A program made the position numbers and the translations under genes. Below, one piece after another: positions 24,301 through 34,665 of a DNA stretch of 64,000 bases; the first letter of the stretch is position 1; every line of letters begins with the position of its first letter. The stretch comes from Elmis aenea (taxonomy: Eukaryota > Arthropoda > Insecta > Coleoptera > Elmidae): contig OX393581.1 of assembly GCA_947652605.1 (NCBI GenBank), positions 46,399,924-46,463,923 on the forward strand, in the 5' to 3' direction. Below the pieces are notes generated by a model, which saw nothing but the letters and a program-made list of their open reading frames with translations, did no database searches and was not told where the DNA came from.

Positions 24301-26553
24301 AGAATGTAAATTTTGTCTTATGGTAGAAAACCAAGTACCAAACAACTTTTATTCAAAACATTTTTCCTTAAAGTTAATATTTACTGAGATATATAGCATA
24401 TTCCATACCTTTTGGACATACTGTATAGTATTTTCAAATATTTATAGTTTTTATCTCAACAACAAATTGAGTAAGTGTACATGCATTTGTAAATAAATGT
24501 ACACAACAACTGGTCTGGTACATTTAATTATTTTGTATTTATATAATTTTTTTTAAAGTAGGTAACTTATTTCATTATTTCGAGCAATTTTCTTTTCGAG
24601 AAATTGTTATTTGAGCAACTTAGGCTTTCGAGGTTTCTTCCATTCGAGGAACAACATTTTTCGAGCAATTGTATTCGAGCAATTTTCTTTCAAGCAATTG
24701 TTTTCGAGCAATTTTCCCTACCCCATTTTAAATTAATCAGATAGCTTTTTACTCATAACAATCGCGTTAAATACTTTAATAGGTATTGATTCAAAGTTAA
24801 ATTTAAAGGAGAGATTAACCATTAGTGCTTAGAGTACCGTTATCGAAAATAGTTATTCAAAATTCTTGATGAACAAGCAACTAACGATAAACGGTTTCCA
24901 AGTAATTTGTTTAATATACACCACAAATATTTATATTTTAATAAATCATAGTTGTGATCTCAGGTTAGAACTTCTAACCATAAAAGCGGTATTTTTAACC
25001 CCAGAAATAGTCAATAAGTTGACTACTGTGATTTACAGGTCATCCCAACGTCAAAGCCTTCGTGTCCCACAGCGGCTTATTGGGAATGATTGAGGCTGTC
25101 CATTGCGGAGTACCTGTGATTGCAATGCCTCAGTTCGGAGATCAACACACAAATGCGAAAGCTTTGGAGGCCAGTGGAGGCGGTGTCATCCTTAACTTTA
25201 GAGAAGCGGATGAAGAAATGATTTACAGCGCTCTTACTACAGTGCTAAAACCTAGGTAAATAATAAGTACCCACATTACTTTTAGTAATAATTTCGAATA
25301 CATTTGGAACCATTAATCTAAACGAAAACATACCTACAAATGACTTAACGGTATAGGCCGCGTTTTAGGCTCTAAATCTTCTTATATATATAAAAGAGCT
25401 TGTTTGTGTGTTTGTTTGTTTGTCTGTTTGTTTGTTTGTGTGTTTGTTAGTTCGCTATAGAATCCTAGGTCCGTTGACCGATCGGGACCAAACTTGGCAC
25501 AGTTACTATTTAGGACACAAGGGATCAAACGTCGTATAAAGGACGGCCGGGAACAGCCGGCAACGGCCGGAAACGTCCGCCGAGCGCGAGCGCGCAGCGC
25601 GAGTAGTCTGTTATTGTTAATCTGGGAACGTCCGCCGGGCGCGAGCGCGGAGCGCGAGTAGTCTGTGATTAATAAAAGAGAATTGTAACCACCCGTGCAA
25701 CGCCGGGTAAATCGCCTAGTATTTTATAAATTGGTTGTTTTTAAATATTAAGGGGTTCGTTCAAAAAGCAAAAAATGCTTCAGCTGCTAATCGACTTATC
25801 TTTATTTTTTACATAATATTTTATTTGTCACGTCTTTCTTATAGTAAGCACCTTGTAAAGATGAAACTCTGGTATATCAAAATCAAAAATTTTAAAAAGT
25901 ATATGGCCAAATACTTCAGAACAAGTTTACAATGTATTCTTATCAAATATAGGTCATGGTGTTTGGCATGGGCGTCGAGGGGGAGGGGAGCGATGGGGTA
26001 AAATTCCCCGGACCCGTAATTCATTGTTTTTTAGTAAATAATTTATTTAATTGGGGTTCATATAAAATTTGTCCCCAAGGCCCGGCGACGTCTCCCATCG
26101 CTCGTACATGTTCCAAATTTCATTTACTTTAATTAAATACCAGAAGACGATTGTAAACTATACTTTGTCTCAACCCGGTGCGGTAACTTTTATTAAACTT
26201 GTCTTCATTTTTACAAAAATGCGCTAACTTTTAAACTGTTACAAAAAGCTTTTATTAAATAAGAATTTTTCAGCTTTAATAAGAAAGCTAAGGAGCTTTC
26301 TGCTAGATTCAAGGACCGTCCACTTCCACCTCTCGACACAGCCGTCTATTGGGTTGAATATGTCGCAAGACATGGTGGAGCTCCACATATGAGGACCGCA
26401 GCAGTTGGCATGCCGCTTTACCAGTATCTACTGCTCGACGTTATAGCTTTTATAATCGCAGTACTTGTTGTAATCGCGTTAGTTTCTTATTACATAACTC
26501 GAGCAATGCTTAGAAAACTTTTTGGTAAATCAAATAAAGTAAAAACCAACTAA
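14514..26553 (+). CDS. UDP-glycosyltransferase (UGT), four exons, intact
   Basis: Exons 14514-15326, 21056-21278, 25039-25255 and 26274-26553 join in frame into 510 residues, a normal insect UGT length. UGTs transfer sugar, in insects usually glucose from UDP-glucose, onto small lipophilic compounds for detoxification or pigment and hormone metabolism, as type I proteins of the endoplasmic reticulum. Residues 1-19 form a signal peptide; the acceptor-binding half follows, with His33 in HPGKTHF at the usual catalytic position. Across the exon 2/3 boundary lies the donor-binding signature (WMPQFDILCHPNVKAFVSHS, then GVPVIAMPQFGDQ). RPLPPLDTAVYWVEYV precedes a hydrophobic anchor (about 470-492) and a short basic tail. 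Splice sites are canonical: donors GTAAGA, GTTAGT and GTAAAT; acceptors TTTCAG, TTACAG and TTTCAG. An in-frame TTG lies upstream, but the ATG at 14514 directly starts the signal peptide. The substrate cannot be inferred. Confidence 0.93.
15495..16488. mobile_element. ~1-kb foldback element in UGT intron 1
   Basis: It starts CAGGGTGTCCCAGAACATTT after TA (15493-15494) and ends AATGTTATCTGGGACACCCTG before TA (16489-16490). The arms pair over at least 200 bases, including AAATTCCTCGTACTTCAGAT inverted at about 16345. A half copy lies at 38480-38800. TA duplication suggests mobilisation by a Tc1/mariner-type transposase. It is intronic and should be spliced out. Confidence 0.8.
17330..17680. repeat. 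two abutting foldback fragments sharing one TA
   Basis: One fragment ends ..ACAACCCTG at 17508 and the next starts CAGGGTGTTTC at 17511, with a single TA between them. Both belong to the family of 13255-13955 (shared GCGAAAAAATTCGG, ACACCCCCCTAAAAGCGAGC). Each is truncated on its outer side. Confidence 0.6.
17682..18008. mobile_element. non-autonomous Helitron, copy 1 (UGT intron 1)
   Basis: It starts TCTATATATATAAAAGAGC after A and ends CGCCTAG before T, the TC...CTRR ends and A|T target site of Helitrons. A hairpin ACCCG..CGGGT sits just before the end. Inside are a TTTG microsatellite and GC-rich GAGCGCGAGCGCGGAGCGC blocks. Related copies are at 25377 and 41869. Confidence 0.82.
18637..19418. 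mobile_element. complete hAT-like element with 8-bp target duplication (UGT intron 1)
   Basis: GTAGGAAC at 18629-18636 is repeated at 19419-19426. The element begins TAGGGTTTCTC and ends GGATCCTA; the left side carries TCCCGGGATTCCGGG and the right CCCGGGAATTCCCGGG. There is no open frame, so it is non-autonomous. The window start (1-409) is a second copy. Confidence 0.85.
19427..21055. other. rest of UGT intron 1
   Basis: This contains only scraps of the CAGGGTG family (CACCCTGTACC near 19558, ATAGGGTGTTCC near 19794) and AT-rich DNA up to the exon 2 acceptor. No gene is seen. Confidence 0.5.
21056..21278 (+). CDS. UGT exon 2 (start of the donor-binding domain)
   Basis: After TTTCAG the frame reads NIEKWISESTEGVIYFSLGS and runs to QKWMPQFDIL, ending with one base of the next codon. 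The donor could be GTGTTA at 21277 or GTTAGT at 21279; only GTTAGT keeps the frame and restores Cys in DILCHP. Decayed copies lie at about 30515 (+) and 42640 (-). Confidence 0.92.
22282..23761. mobile_element. third-level nested element with TA duplication
   Basis: It starts CAGTGAGCTCGCGTTATAAG after TA (22280-22281) and ends GGTTGCTTATATCGCGAGCT then TACTG before TA (23762-23763). Several GTTGCTTATA units are clustered at both ends in inverted orientation. The CAGT start, TA target and subterminal repeats suggest a pogo/Tigger-like member of Tc1/mariner (inference). An internal stretch at 23245-23640 is a fragment of the family at 40472-41233. Confidence 0.78.
22808..23239. mobile_element. 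innermost 432-bp foldback element
   Basis: It begins CAGCGACATTCAAAAAGTCT after TA and ends AGACTTTTTGAATGACGCTG before TA. The arms pair over most of the unit, including AAATGGAAAAGTTTTTTATT and CATATGACTTTTTAT. It is non-coding. Confidence 0.8.
25039..25255 (+). CDS. UGT exon 3 (UGT signature)
   Basis: The exon encodes CHPNVKAFVSHSGLLGMIEA to TTVLKPR, including the conserved GVPVIAMPQFGDQ loop that contacts the UDP-sugar. It ends two bases into a codon before GTAAAT. No pseudogene copy of this exon was found elsewhere in the window. Confidence 0.92.
25377..25719. mobile_element. non-autonomous Helitron, copy 2 (UGT intron 3)
   Basis: Same family as 17682-18008, in the same orientation: a TC start with TATATATATAAAAGAGC, a TTTG tract, GGAACGTCCGCCGGGCGCGA, the ACCCG..CGGGT hairpin, and a CTAG end before T. 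Its 5' start (TCTTCTTATATA) is slightly altered. Confidence 0.82.
26274..26553 (+). CDS. UGT exon 4 (membrane anchor and stop)
   Basis: It encodes SFNKKAKELSARFKDRPLPP, then DTAVYWVEYVARHGGAPHMR, a long hydrophobic span (LDVIAFIIAVLVVIALVSYY) and a basic cytosolic tail ending KVKTN before TAA. A decayed copy is at 36849-37050. Confidence 0.92.
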
Positions 26554-26633
26554 GTTAAATTTTAAAGCGTTGTATTACAGTAGAAAGCAGTTTCCTAATA
26601 TAAGATTTTTTACTATCGAATACATTTTGTTAG

Positions 26634-26651
26634 AATAAAAATGTAAATAAA
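26634..26651 (+). promoter_or_regulatory. candidate polyadenylation signals of the UGT gene
   Basis: AATAAA occurs at 26634-26639 and again at 26646-26651, 80-100 bases after the stop codon. This is a usual 3' UTR length, but AATAAA is frequent by chance in this AT-rich DNA. Confidence 0.5.
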
Positions 26652-27842
26652 TTACGATCAAAATCAAGCTTGTTTTATTTTAATTTAGTTAATAGGTTTG
26701 TGTAAATTAACCCAAATAACTCTTTTTTTTTTAATTAATCCCCTATTTACAATCTACTCACAATCAGTTATTGCGTAATAAGTAAATGTGTTGGTTAGGT
26801 GGTACGGTGGTAGGCTTGAGGTTAGGGGCCTTCTCTGTCAACACTCCACTTCTTAACTAATCAGATCTTCTGGCCACTGTCTCCTTATTGTTATTTCTAC
26901 TATTTGTAAATTGGCTAACTCATGGATAAGTTCATTGCTGTGCCCTATGTTGCGGTTTCTATGTTTGATAGAAAATAATGAATGACACAAATCGTACAGA
27001 ACCATTTCACTTTTTGAACAAATATGTGGTAATGCAGCCTTAAAATGTTAAATCGGGAAATCTGTAAAACAGCTCTGACATATTTTTGCAGCTGTTAGGC
27101 CATAATAGCTCGTTTTATTGCATATTTTCCCGTTATGGCATAACTACAATATACATTTTCACTTTGTTCCGCACATAAAAATCAAAATTATGTTCTTGCC
27201 GTCTCGCTTTTAAAGTCATAAATATGATTAGCGCATAAAAAGGTACGGATTGCTGCTAGTCCAAACTTTATGCTGGAAATGTACGACCAATATGCTAGTA
27301 ATTTCTGATCTGAAACATACGAATTTTAAAGTGCCTCCAACCGGAGCTATAATTCGGGACGAATTATGGACCGGCATTATCTCTTTAGACTGCTTTAATA
27401 TTTGAGCAGAAGCCAAAGGTTTTTGCCACTTCACACTCCTTGTTATTTACGGGACATGAAATATGAATAAATTTTGTAAAATCAGCTTTACTATTATACG
27501 ATTTTTTTAGTCCTGCAGTTACAATCCTTATTTAATTATTTTTGCTCTTAGACAAATAAATACCAAAAAATATCTTGAAAAATGCGTGGTCACAAATTTT
27601 GCCTAGGTCGATTCGTTTTTGTTTTATGACAACCAAATGTATTTTTTCTTGTGGGCGCAATTTTTGCCATTTACATAATCATATAGAACTTATTGTCTTT
27701 CTTCATTGATGTACACATAATATTTTACTTTTACTTCATTGTCAAATTTGAAAATAGCGTTTTGGACAACAACCACTAAAAATCAGGCCGGTCGTTGTAG
27801 TTTATGTTGTTTCCATGACAACCAATCAACAAACTAAAAATT
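26652..27842. other. intergenic stretch downstream of the UGT
   Basis: No gene or repeat boundary could be supported. There are only short frames, all without recognisable motifs. Confidence 0.4.
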
Positions 27843-29230
27843 TTGAAAGCCTATTATGTAGCAGCTCTCCTATTCAACGTAGTTCTGAAAAATATAGTAA
27901 GAGATGGAAGACTGAACAGAGGGGGAACAATACTAAATAAAAGTCACCAACTCCTAAGTTACGCCGATGATGTAGCTATACTGGCAAGAACCTTGAAGCT
28001 GCACAAAAAAATGGGATTAAGGATAAACGAAGATGACCAAGCTAATGAGAATAGGACAACACACAATAGAAGACAGGCTAGTGGTAGGGAAATTTGAAGA
28101 TGTAAATCAGAGGTTCCCAAACTTTTTTGTGTCGTAGACCACTTGCCATGTTTTTCGGTTTTGGGTGACCCCCTGCTTACCTGATATTGATTTTTTTGCA
28201 AATTCATCAACTTTTTTTTACAAAATAAAAACTCACACGCGCAACTGCTAGTTTATAATAATTCTTAAACAGTTTCATATATCGGAAAATATACCTAATA
28301 ACTTAAATTTTAATATAATTCTTCATCACGTTTCATGTACATTTATGTTTTAAAAATGTTTACTTCATAGGTACTTTTATAATTTATGTAGATAGTTATG
28401 TCTTTATATTATAAGGTAGTATTATGTAAGTAAATAGGTACTATCTGTGCATGTGGATTATTCCATTCATGGAATGCCAAAATTAAAGTCACGTCCTGCT
28501 TATATGAGAGCCACTATCGTTGACCCCCATTTTCATTTCATGGTCCCCCAATTTTTTTTTTCCCGCTGACATGGACCCCTAGCAGGTCGTCGTCGACCCC
28601 TGGGAGTCGATATAGACCACTTTGGGAATCACTGATGTAAATGAACGTGTACTTAGGGACCTACTCAAAAACAGAATGGAAGAAGAAAAATACATAAACT
28701 TGGGCATACTGAAAGCCAATAAAAGTGCAGGAGCTTTAAATAACCTAATAAGAGTCAAAACAGTTATCTAGAAGCACCAAACTACTTTTGTATAAAACAA
28801 TACTAAGACCTACAGCGATCTATGGGTGTGAGACCTGGGTACTGAACAAAAATGCAAAGGGAGCCCCAAGAACATGGAAAAAAAAGATAATTAGGAGAAC
28901 AGTGGGAGGGAAGAGGACAGATGAGGGTTATATAAGAAGAACGAACGAGGAGGTATATACAATTTTCAAAGAAGCAACCATAGACAAAGTAATAAATGCC
29001 AGAAGAATACAATGGCTAGGACATATTGATTGAGAGAAGAGAGGACAGCAGAATAATAAAAGAGATAGCCTGAAAAGAACCTACATACAAGAAAGAAAAA
29101 GACCCAGAAAAAGATAGAGAGAAGCTGTGGAGGCAAAACTAAGTGAGAAAAACGTAATGAGTTGGAGGAAGAAAGCAAAAGAGTAAAGAGTGTGGAAAAA
29201 TATTACCAAGCTCTGGGCCTAAACGGCCTG
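27843..29230 (+). pseudogene. LINE reverse transcriptase 3' half, interrupted by an hAT
   Basis: The first part reads AALLFNVVLKNIVRDGRLNR, then LLSYADDVAIL with the catalytic YADD box. After the 28108-28634 insertion, broken frames continue with YKTILRPTAIYGCETWVLNK, RTNEEVYTIFKEATIDK and ARRIQWLGHI, then a basic tail (RKRPRKR-like). This order is the C-terminal half of insect non-LTR retrotransposon polymerases. Frameshifts and stops make it inactive. The 5' half is absent, as expected of a truncated LINE insertion. Confidence 0.82.
28108..28634. mobile_element. 527-bp hAT MITE inside the LINE fragment, 8-bp target duplication
   Basis: ATGTAAAT flanks both sides (28100-28107 and 28635-28642). 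The ends are CAGAGGTTCCCAAACTTTTT and the inverse of CAGTGATTCCCAAAGTGGTC, a widespread hAT terminal type. The subterminal GTAGACCACTTGCC and CGACCCCTGGGAGTCG blocks are typical. It is non-coding. Confidence 0.88.
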
Positions 29231-30510
29231 CAAAATAATCTGTACCTGTCATCAAAATAAATTCGTGAAAATAAAAATTCGGAAAGTTCCTCAAAGAAGA
29301 ATATCAGGGGTTATGAACATTAAGGAAAGTTTGCAGTTAATGCATTGCAGAAGAGGGAAATTTATGTAAACATCTTCTTTAATTTGTCTTAGTTTTACGT
29401 TATTGTTAAATTTAGCATAGTTTTGTAATGTTTCACATGCCTTATACATATTTACTTAAGTTTCTGTCTTACTTTAAAAGCACTTAAAACTAAAGTGTAC
29501 AAATAATACAATTTTCTCTTAACCTTATCAAAAATTCTTAATAACTCGAAAATTGGTGCAGATAGGTATAGGAAATACAGATTGATGCAGAATTTAATTT
29601 CGCATTAGAAAACGAAAAAAAATTGGGCAATGTATCTGAAAAAAAAACGTGTTTTAGTAGTATTGAAAGAAAATTAAATTTTGAAGGTAGATAATATTAG
29701 GCATTACGATGAAAATCCAAAATTTTTCAAAAAAGTTCAAAAATCTAAAAAACGACTGCACTTAGGTATAGGGAATGCTATCAAAAGTCTCTCCTAAATA
29801 ACGTGTAAATCCAAAAATGCAATAAAAAATAGACCATTGTGTTTGAAATAAGAAAGTAGACGTCAACTTCTGGTATTTCCGGAAGTGTCGCCATCTTGAA
29901 AATATTTTCATTAAACAGATCAGATGCCATTATGGTCATAACCAAAATTTCAGATTAATACCCTTCTTCGTTTTTCATATATTTCTAATCTACGGTGCCA
30001 ATCGATCACCCTGTATATATTAACACTTAATAGTTTCTAAAAAAAAAACTCCGCCTAAAGTAAATTAAAGGTATACATTTTCTTTTATTTATCGCGTTTA
30101 TTTTTCTCCTTCTTTCATCACATTTAATATTGTTGTAACTCGTTTGTAAAACAATACAAATGTGTTTCTTTAAAACTTCTCTGGATAAGTTTAATAAATA
30201 TCTTGACAACGGTTATTTTTTGTTTGTAAGATACAATAGTTCAAGACCATTAAAAGCGGGCAATAGGAACAGATATAAATATGTTTTATGTTGGTTATCA
30301 TTTTAAAAGAAATAATTGAAAAAGGACTTCAAACGTTGTTTTTAATATTTGTACTCCCACTTGAGAATATTTTAATTCCCATTCAACGAGTTGTATTTTA
30401 CAATAATTTTTAAAAGAAAATTCTTTTTTTAACTGTTACTGAATGCGACTTGTTTATTCTAAAACATGCCGACCGCTCTCTTTACGTTCGTTATGCAATT
30501 GTTTTTGAGT
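29231..30510. other. AT-rich intergenic stretch
   Basis: Only a decayed foldback terminus (CACCCTGTATA near 30008) is visible. No gene is seen. Confidence 0.4.
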
Positions 30511-30514
30511 AATT

Positions 30515-30770
30515 CAAACGGTAAAGAAGAGCACAAAGTGAATAAACTAATTTACTACACTCTGGGCTTAATCATCAAAGGCACTTTCTAAGAAAAAAGG
30601 ACAAATATTTCTTCGAGGTCTTAGCTCCGTCTCACAGAGAGTTCCTTCAAATGGTTTAACGAAACTATGTGTGGTCAACCTGAACGTAATGATCTAAAAG
30701 TGTGATGTGGGATGTCTCAGGTTGATCTTGTACGAGTTTATTTCTTTCTTATATTTTCCACTAAACTGAA
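30515..30770 (+). pseudogene. decayed copy of UGT exon 2
   Basis: TACTACACTCTGGGCTTAAT, then CATCAAAGGCACTTTCT and ACGAAACTATGTGTGGTCAA, parallel exon 2 at 21090-21270, but with several small deletions and substitutions that destroy the frame. The similarity continues into the intron: GAGTTTATTTCTTTCTTATA then TTTTCCACTAAA matches the start of UGT intron 2. The copy therefore arose by DNA duplication, not from an mRNA. Confidence 0.82.
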
Positions 30771-31319
30771 TAAAACGATGCTCCACGCAAAACAGATTAG
30801 AAGTATGTTTTATTCAAAATAAATTGAAAGGTACGAGCTTAAGGACTTGTTAAGAGGGTAAAGGAAAAAACTAGAAATGCATGCAATAAATAAACTCAAT
30901 CTGGCTTAGAATTATCAAGTTTTATGCTAATTTTTGCAAATAATTTTAAATGGTGGCAACTTTTTCCATTAGAGACTTTAAAAAAATTAAAACACCTTTT
31001 AAAAAATCCCAATGCTATCTAGGATCTTAAGCGAACGCAAAACAAGACTGTGAGAAAGATTAATTAGACAAATAAATTTTTTATAGTCAATAATTAAAAG
31101 TTAAATAAATGTTCAAGTTAGAGTTATTAAATCAATGTGCAAATTGGTCGGTTACCGATTTTTGATTAATCAGCCATTGCTAATAGACAGATTTCCAATT
31201 AATACTGACTTTTACATATAACGAATTAGGTTATATGATTAATGCACTAATATTATGTGATTGTTGCGATTTGATTTTGATTTGATTTAGATATATGTTC
31301 GCAATATAAGTCAAATGCA

Positions 31320-31745
31320 CAAATCTAAAACAAAACAAAGAATACAGCTACAGGAAATGAGATTTCTGAGAAGAACAGAGGGTTATTATAGATAGCCTGA
31401 TCGATAAAATTAGTAACGAAAAATTCGAAATAACTTAGGAGTAACAGGTATTAAGAAAAAGATGGAGACGAATCAGTTAAGATGGCTTGGACATTTACTA
31501 CTCATGCCAGAAAGTAGATACGCGAAAATAGGATGGAAAATGCAGATGGAGGGAAAAAGAAAATGGAGGAAGACCAAGAATAAAATAGGAAAAAGAAGTG
31601 AGGCAGAGACTAAAAACAAAAGAGTGAGCTGTAGAGATGTGCCCCAATTAGCTAACGATAGGCAGGAGTGGAGAAACATAACACAGAAATAGAAAAGCAT
31701 ACCTCGACACCGAATGGTAAAAGAGGAACCGATTAAGAAGAAGAT
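31320..31745 (+). pseudogene. LINE reverse transcriptase C-terminal fragment
   Basis: Broken frames read MRFLRRTEGYYR, then NQLRWLGHLLLMPESRYAK and ANDRQEWRNITQK, the usual C-terminal tail of an insect LINE polymerase. It is followed by the 3' UTR tail GAGGAACCGATTAAGAAGAA. The polymerase core is absent. Confidence 0.72.
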
Positions 31746-32149
31746 GTTCGCAATAAAAGTTAAATACACAAACCTATGTACTGAAAATGGATATGCTCCT
31801 TCCTATATTAAAAAATTTATTTACAATAGTTTTAAAACTGTGTATTGATAAAGGATTGTGAACAGGAGAACTCGTATCGAACATGTATCGACTTGAATTG
31901 ATTAACCGCCTTCTATAAACCTTGTAATTTTAATTTAGTATTTTGGCTAACGCGGCGCAGCAAGTCAACTACGTCTTTCGAAAGATGTACTCGTGGCAAA
32001 ATTATGTACTGTTTGCATGCATAATAGCATAATAAAATCGTAATTTTATTACAGGTCAAAAGACAAACTAGACTGGTGGGATATATTTTTCAAAATCCTG
32101 AAAATATCTACGAAGCTTCGTCAAAAATCCTGTAATATTGTCTTTTTCT

Positions 32150-32972
32150 TTTATTTCATCTTCTTCTTCGCTCCATGGTTCAGGCAAACTACTTTTTCGC
32201 CTTCTCTATTCATTATTTTAGTTGTTTTCATCTCTTTACGTATCTTCCAATTTCTCTTCTTCCTCTTGGCTTATCCTCTTTGGTCATCTTTGCCGTTCCA
32301 TTCTGTTAAAGTGTTCTTTGTATTTCTTCCTGTTTTCTTTTGTTTTTCTCCGAGATCGTAAAAATCCAGTTCCATTCTAATATATTGGTTTCTTATTTGG
32401 TCCTTGATGGTACATCCTTTTACTCTTTTTAGAAATCGCATTCTCGCTGTTTGTATTTTATTCTTGTGTCGTTATGTGGGGGAATCCAAAAATCGCTGCC
32501 GAACATTAGAGTGGTCTCGGCCATTCTTTTGTATAATTTTATTTTTTTCTCTTTTCTTGTCTTGTTAAGCTATTTATTCATAGTGCCGGAATTGTATTCA
32601 AATCGATATAGTTTTAATTTTATGTCATTTATACCTCTCTTAGTTGATTGATATCTGTTCCCAGATAGAGGATGTGTGGTACTCGTTGTATTTTCTGTTT
32701 GTAAATGTTATTTGGGATCGTACTAAATATTTTTCGCGCAATGCAGTAACTTTTTTGGGCTTCTATTCTGAGATTGTAGTCTTTGGCAATTTTTGCAATT
32801 TAAATACAGCTCCATGTAAATTCTTTTCGCTATCCTGTTTTACCGTTAAGTCGTCCGCAACTAGCAGTCTGTTTAGGGAAACATTGTCGATCAAAATTAT
32901 TTTATTTTGTCTGTTTTTTGTATCAATAAGTAGCCATTTCACCATTTTTCTGATTAAACTTGAAGTCAAAAA
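32150..32972 (-). pseudogene. LINE reverse transcriptase remnant, cut by a mariner
   Basis: Reading the minus strand from 32969, the frame gives NVSLNRLLVADDLTVKQDSE then KNLHGAVFKLQKL, the ADD catalytic region of a LINE polymerase. Downstream (towards 32150) the decayed C-terminal part follows with many stops. The 5' side ends abruptly at the mariner (32975). I did not find the missing part beyond 34241, so the LINE was probably already truncated. Confidence 0.65.
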
Positions 32973-32974
32973 TA

Positions 32975-34239
32975 TTAGGTAGGAGCAAAAGTATTTTCGT
33001 TTTTTTTTCTAGTCATCTTGGATACTAAACAATTGATAAAAGTTTGACAAGTTATATGTCAAATTAAAAAGCGCATCTTCTAGTTTAGTTTTTGTGTCAG
33101 TTAGTTTAATTGCTTGTGGTTAAAAGTTCTTTAAATGTCTGAAACAAATATTGAAGTATTGCAATTTTACGTCACTACTGGAAATTGGGGCGAAGCGCCG
33201 CTGATGCCGCACGAACTATACGTGATGTGGAAGGTCAGGATACTATCTCAAATCGTACTGCACAAAATTGGTATATAAAATTCAAAAACGGCGATACCAG
33301 CCTTCAAAAACAAGCTCGTTCTGGGCGGCCCTCCATGGTAGACCAGGGGGCCCTACTTCAAGCCGTCGAGGAATCGCCAGCAACAACTACTACAAATTTA
33401 TCGCACAAACTTGGGCCTTCGCGATGGACTATAGGTCGCCACCTACATAAGCTAGGTAAATCCAAAAAACGCTGTAGAGAAATACCCCATGATTTGTCAC
33501 CAGAGCAAGCAGAACGTCGGGTCAGTGTATGTAGAGAACTACTCAGCAACCCTCAAGACCATCGGTTCTTTCGCCGGATTGTGACCTGCGACGAAATGTG
33601 GATCTACCTGCGTTATCCCAGTAGATCAAACCAGTGGTTAAGTAGAGGCCAACGTGGAGAACCTGTGGTAAAGCGCGGAAGATTCGAAACCAAGGTTATG
33701 CTTTGCGTCTGGTGGAATTACGAAGGAGTGGTTCACTTTGAGTTGGCTCCTGATGGTCGAGCGATCAACGCGGAACTCTACTGCGAGCAGCTTGATCGAG
33801 TGTACGCATCCTGACAACGAAAATACCCTGCTTTGGTCAACCGACGACAAGTGCTGTTAGAGCAAGACAACGCTAGACCGCATACGGCCCAAACGACCCT
33901 CCGGAAACTGGAGGATCTTGATGGAATAGAAGTGCTACCACCTCCTGCATACAGTCCCGACCTAGCACCATCGGATTACCACATGTTCCGGTCAATGGCG
34001 CATTTCCTGACTGGGCGGGACTTTGCTAATGTTCAGGAAGCAGAAGAAGGGTTTCGCGAGTTCTTCGACTCTAAGTCCCAAGAATGGTACCGGAGGGGAA
34101 TTGAAAACCTGGCAAAAAAATGGATTAAGACCATTCAATACAATGGACTATATTTTGATTTTTGATTTAATTTAGTTTGTTAAGAATATTAAAAATTAAT
34201 ATCATGTTAAAAAACTAAAATACTTTTGCTGCTACCTAA
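32975..34239 (+). mobile_element. near-complete mariner transposon
   Basis: The terminal repeats are TTAGGTAGGAGCAAAAGTAT (left) and the inverse of TTAGGTAGCAGCAAAAGTAT (right), continuing for about 30 bases with few differences. TA lies at 32973-32974 and 34240-34241. The 1265-bp length is normal for mariner. The matching ends suggest a fairly young copy. It sits in a LINE remnant. Confidence 0.9.
33135..34165 (+). pseudogene. mariner transposase, one frameshift and one stop
   Basis: The ATG at 33135 (SETNIEVLQFYVTTGNWG) is in a different frame from the main body, so a frameshift lies near 33180. From there one frame runs to the TTTTTGA end at 34165, broken only by TGA at 33812-33814. The helix-turn-helix DNA-binding part (TAQNWYIKFKNGD, GRHLHKLGK) precedes the catalytic part: first Asp in VTCDEMWI, second in QDNARPHTA, third in YSPDLAPSDYHMF. 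The C-terminus WYRRGIENLAKKW..YNGLYF matches mariner. By my count 35 residues separate the second and third Asp, one more than the usual mariner spacing of 34. Inactive as read, but a very recent loss. Confidence 0.88.
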
Positions 34240-34241
34240 TA

Positions 34242-34665
34242 TAATGATTAGAAAAATGTTTAAAAAAAATATAAAAATTCAGTTCTTTTTTAAACCGCAC
34301 TATTATGTCAAAATCTCTGATTATTTATTGAAATAATGTATTAAATTTCGCAATAATTAATTTATCGCATAATTGTCGAAACAATGGATATCGATAACGG
34401 AAGAATGTATAAACATGTAATGCGATTATTTGATAGGAATTTATAAATATAAGCTCGTTTGGTTGCGTTTGCGATAGCAGCGTCCTGTTTTCCAATACAT
34501 TAAAATTGTTGCTTATTCATTCATCATGAGCGGCAAGCCAATTATTGCCATTGTATTGATGTAGCAGCCCGTGCGGTTGCGGTACGCATTATTTAGTTTA
34601 CAAAACCACCAATTTTGAGCATCAAAAAGTATGAATCAGAGTGGAATAAATCTTTTAGTGCAAAG
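34242..34665. other. short intergenic stretch
   Basis: An AATTTATAAATATAAGC TATA-like stretch near 34437 and a 12-codon start (ATG at 34526, SGKPIIAIVLM then stop) resemble a dead promoter and gene start. No further coding is seen. Confidence 0.25.

Larger units (their letters stand above)
21655..24720. mobile_element. outer ~3-kb inverted-repeat element in UGT intron 2
   Basis: Both ends are made of diverged repeats of about 13 bases of the type TTGCTCGAAAACAA (left 21658-21825) and their inverse TCGAGCAATTTT (right 24575-24715). The arms also match over CTCGAAATAATGAAATAA. Exact ends and target duplication are uncertain. It contains three further elements nested inside each other. Confidence 0.65.

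Noticed and set aside
25968..26100. possible hAT ends around TGGGCGTCGAGGGGG and CCCGGCGACGTCTCCCA
   Set aside because: The inverted match is too weak and there is no flanking duplication.
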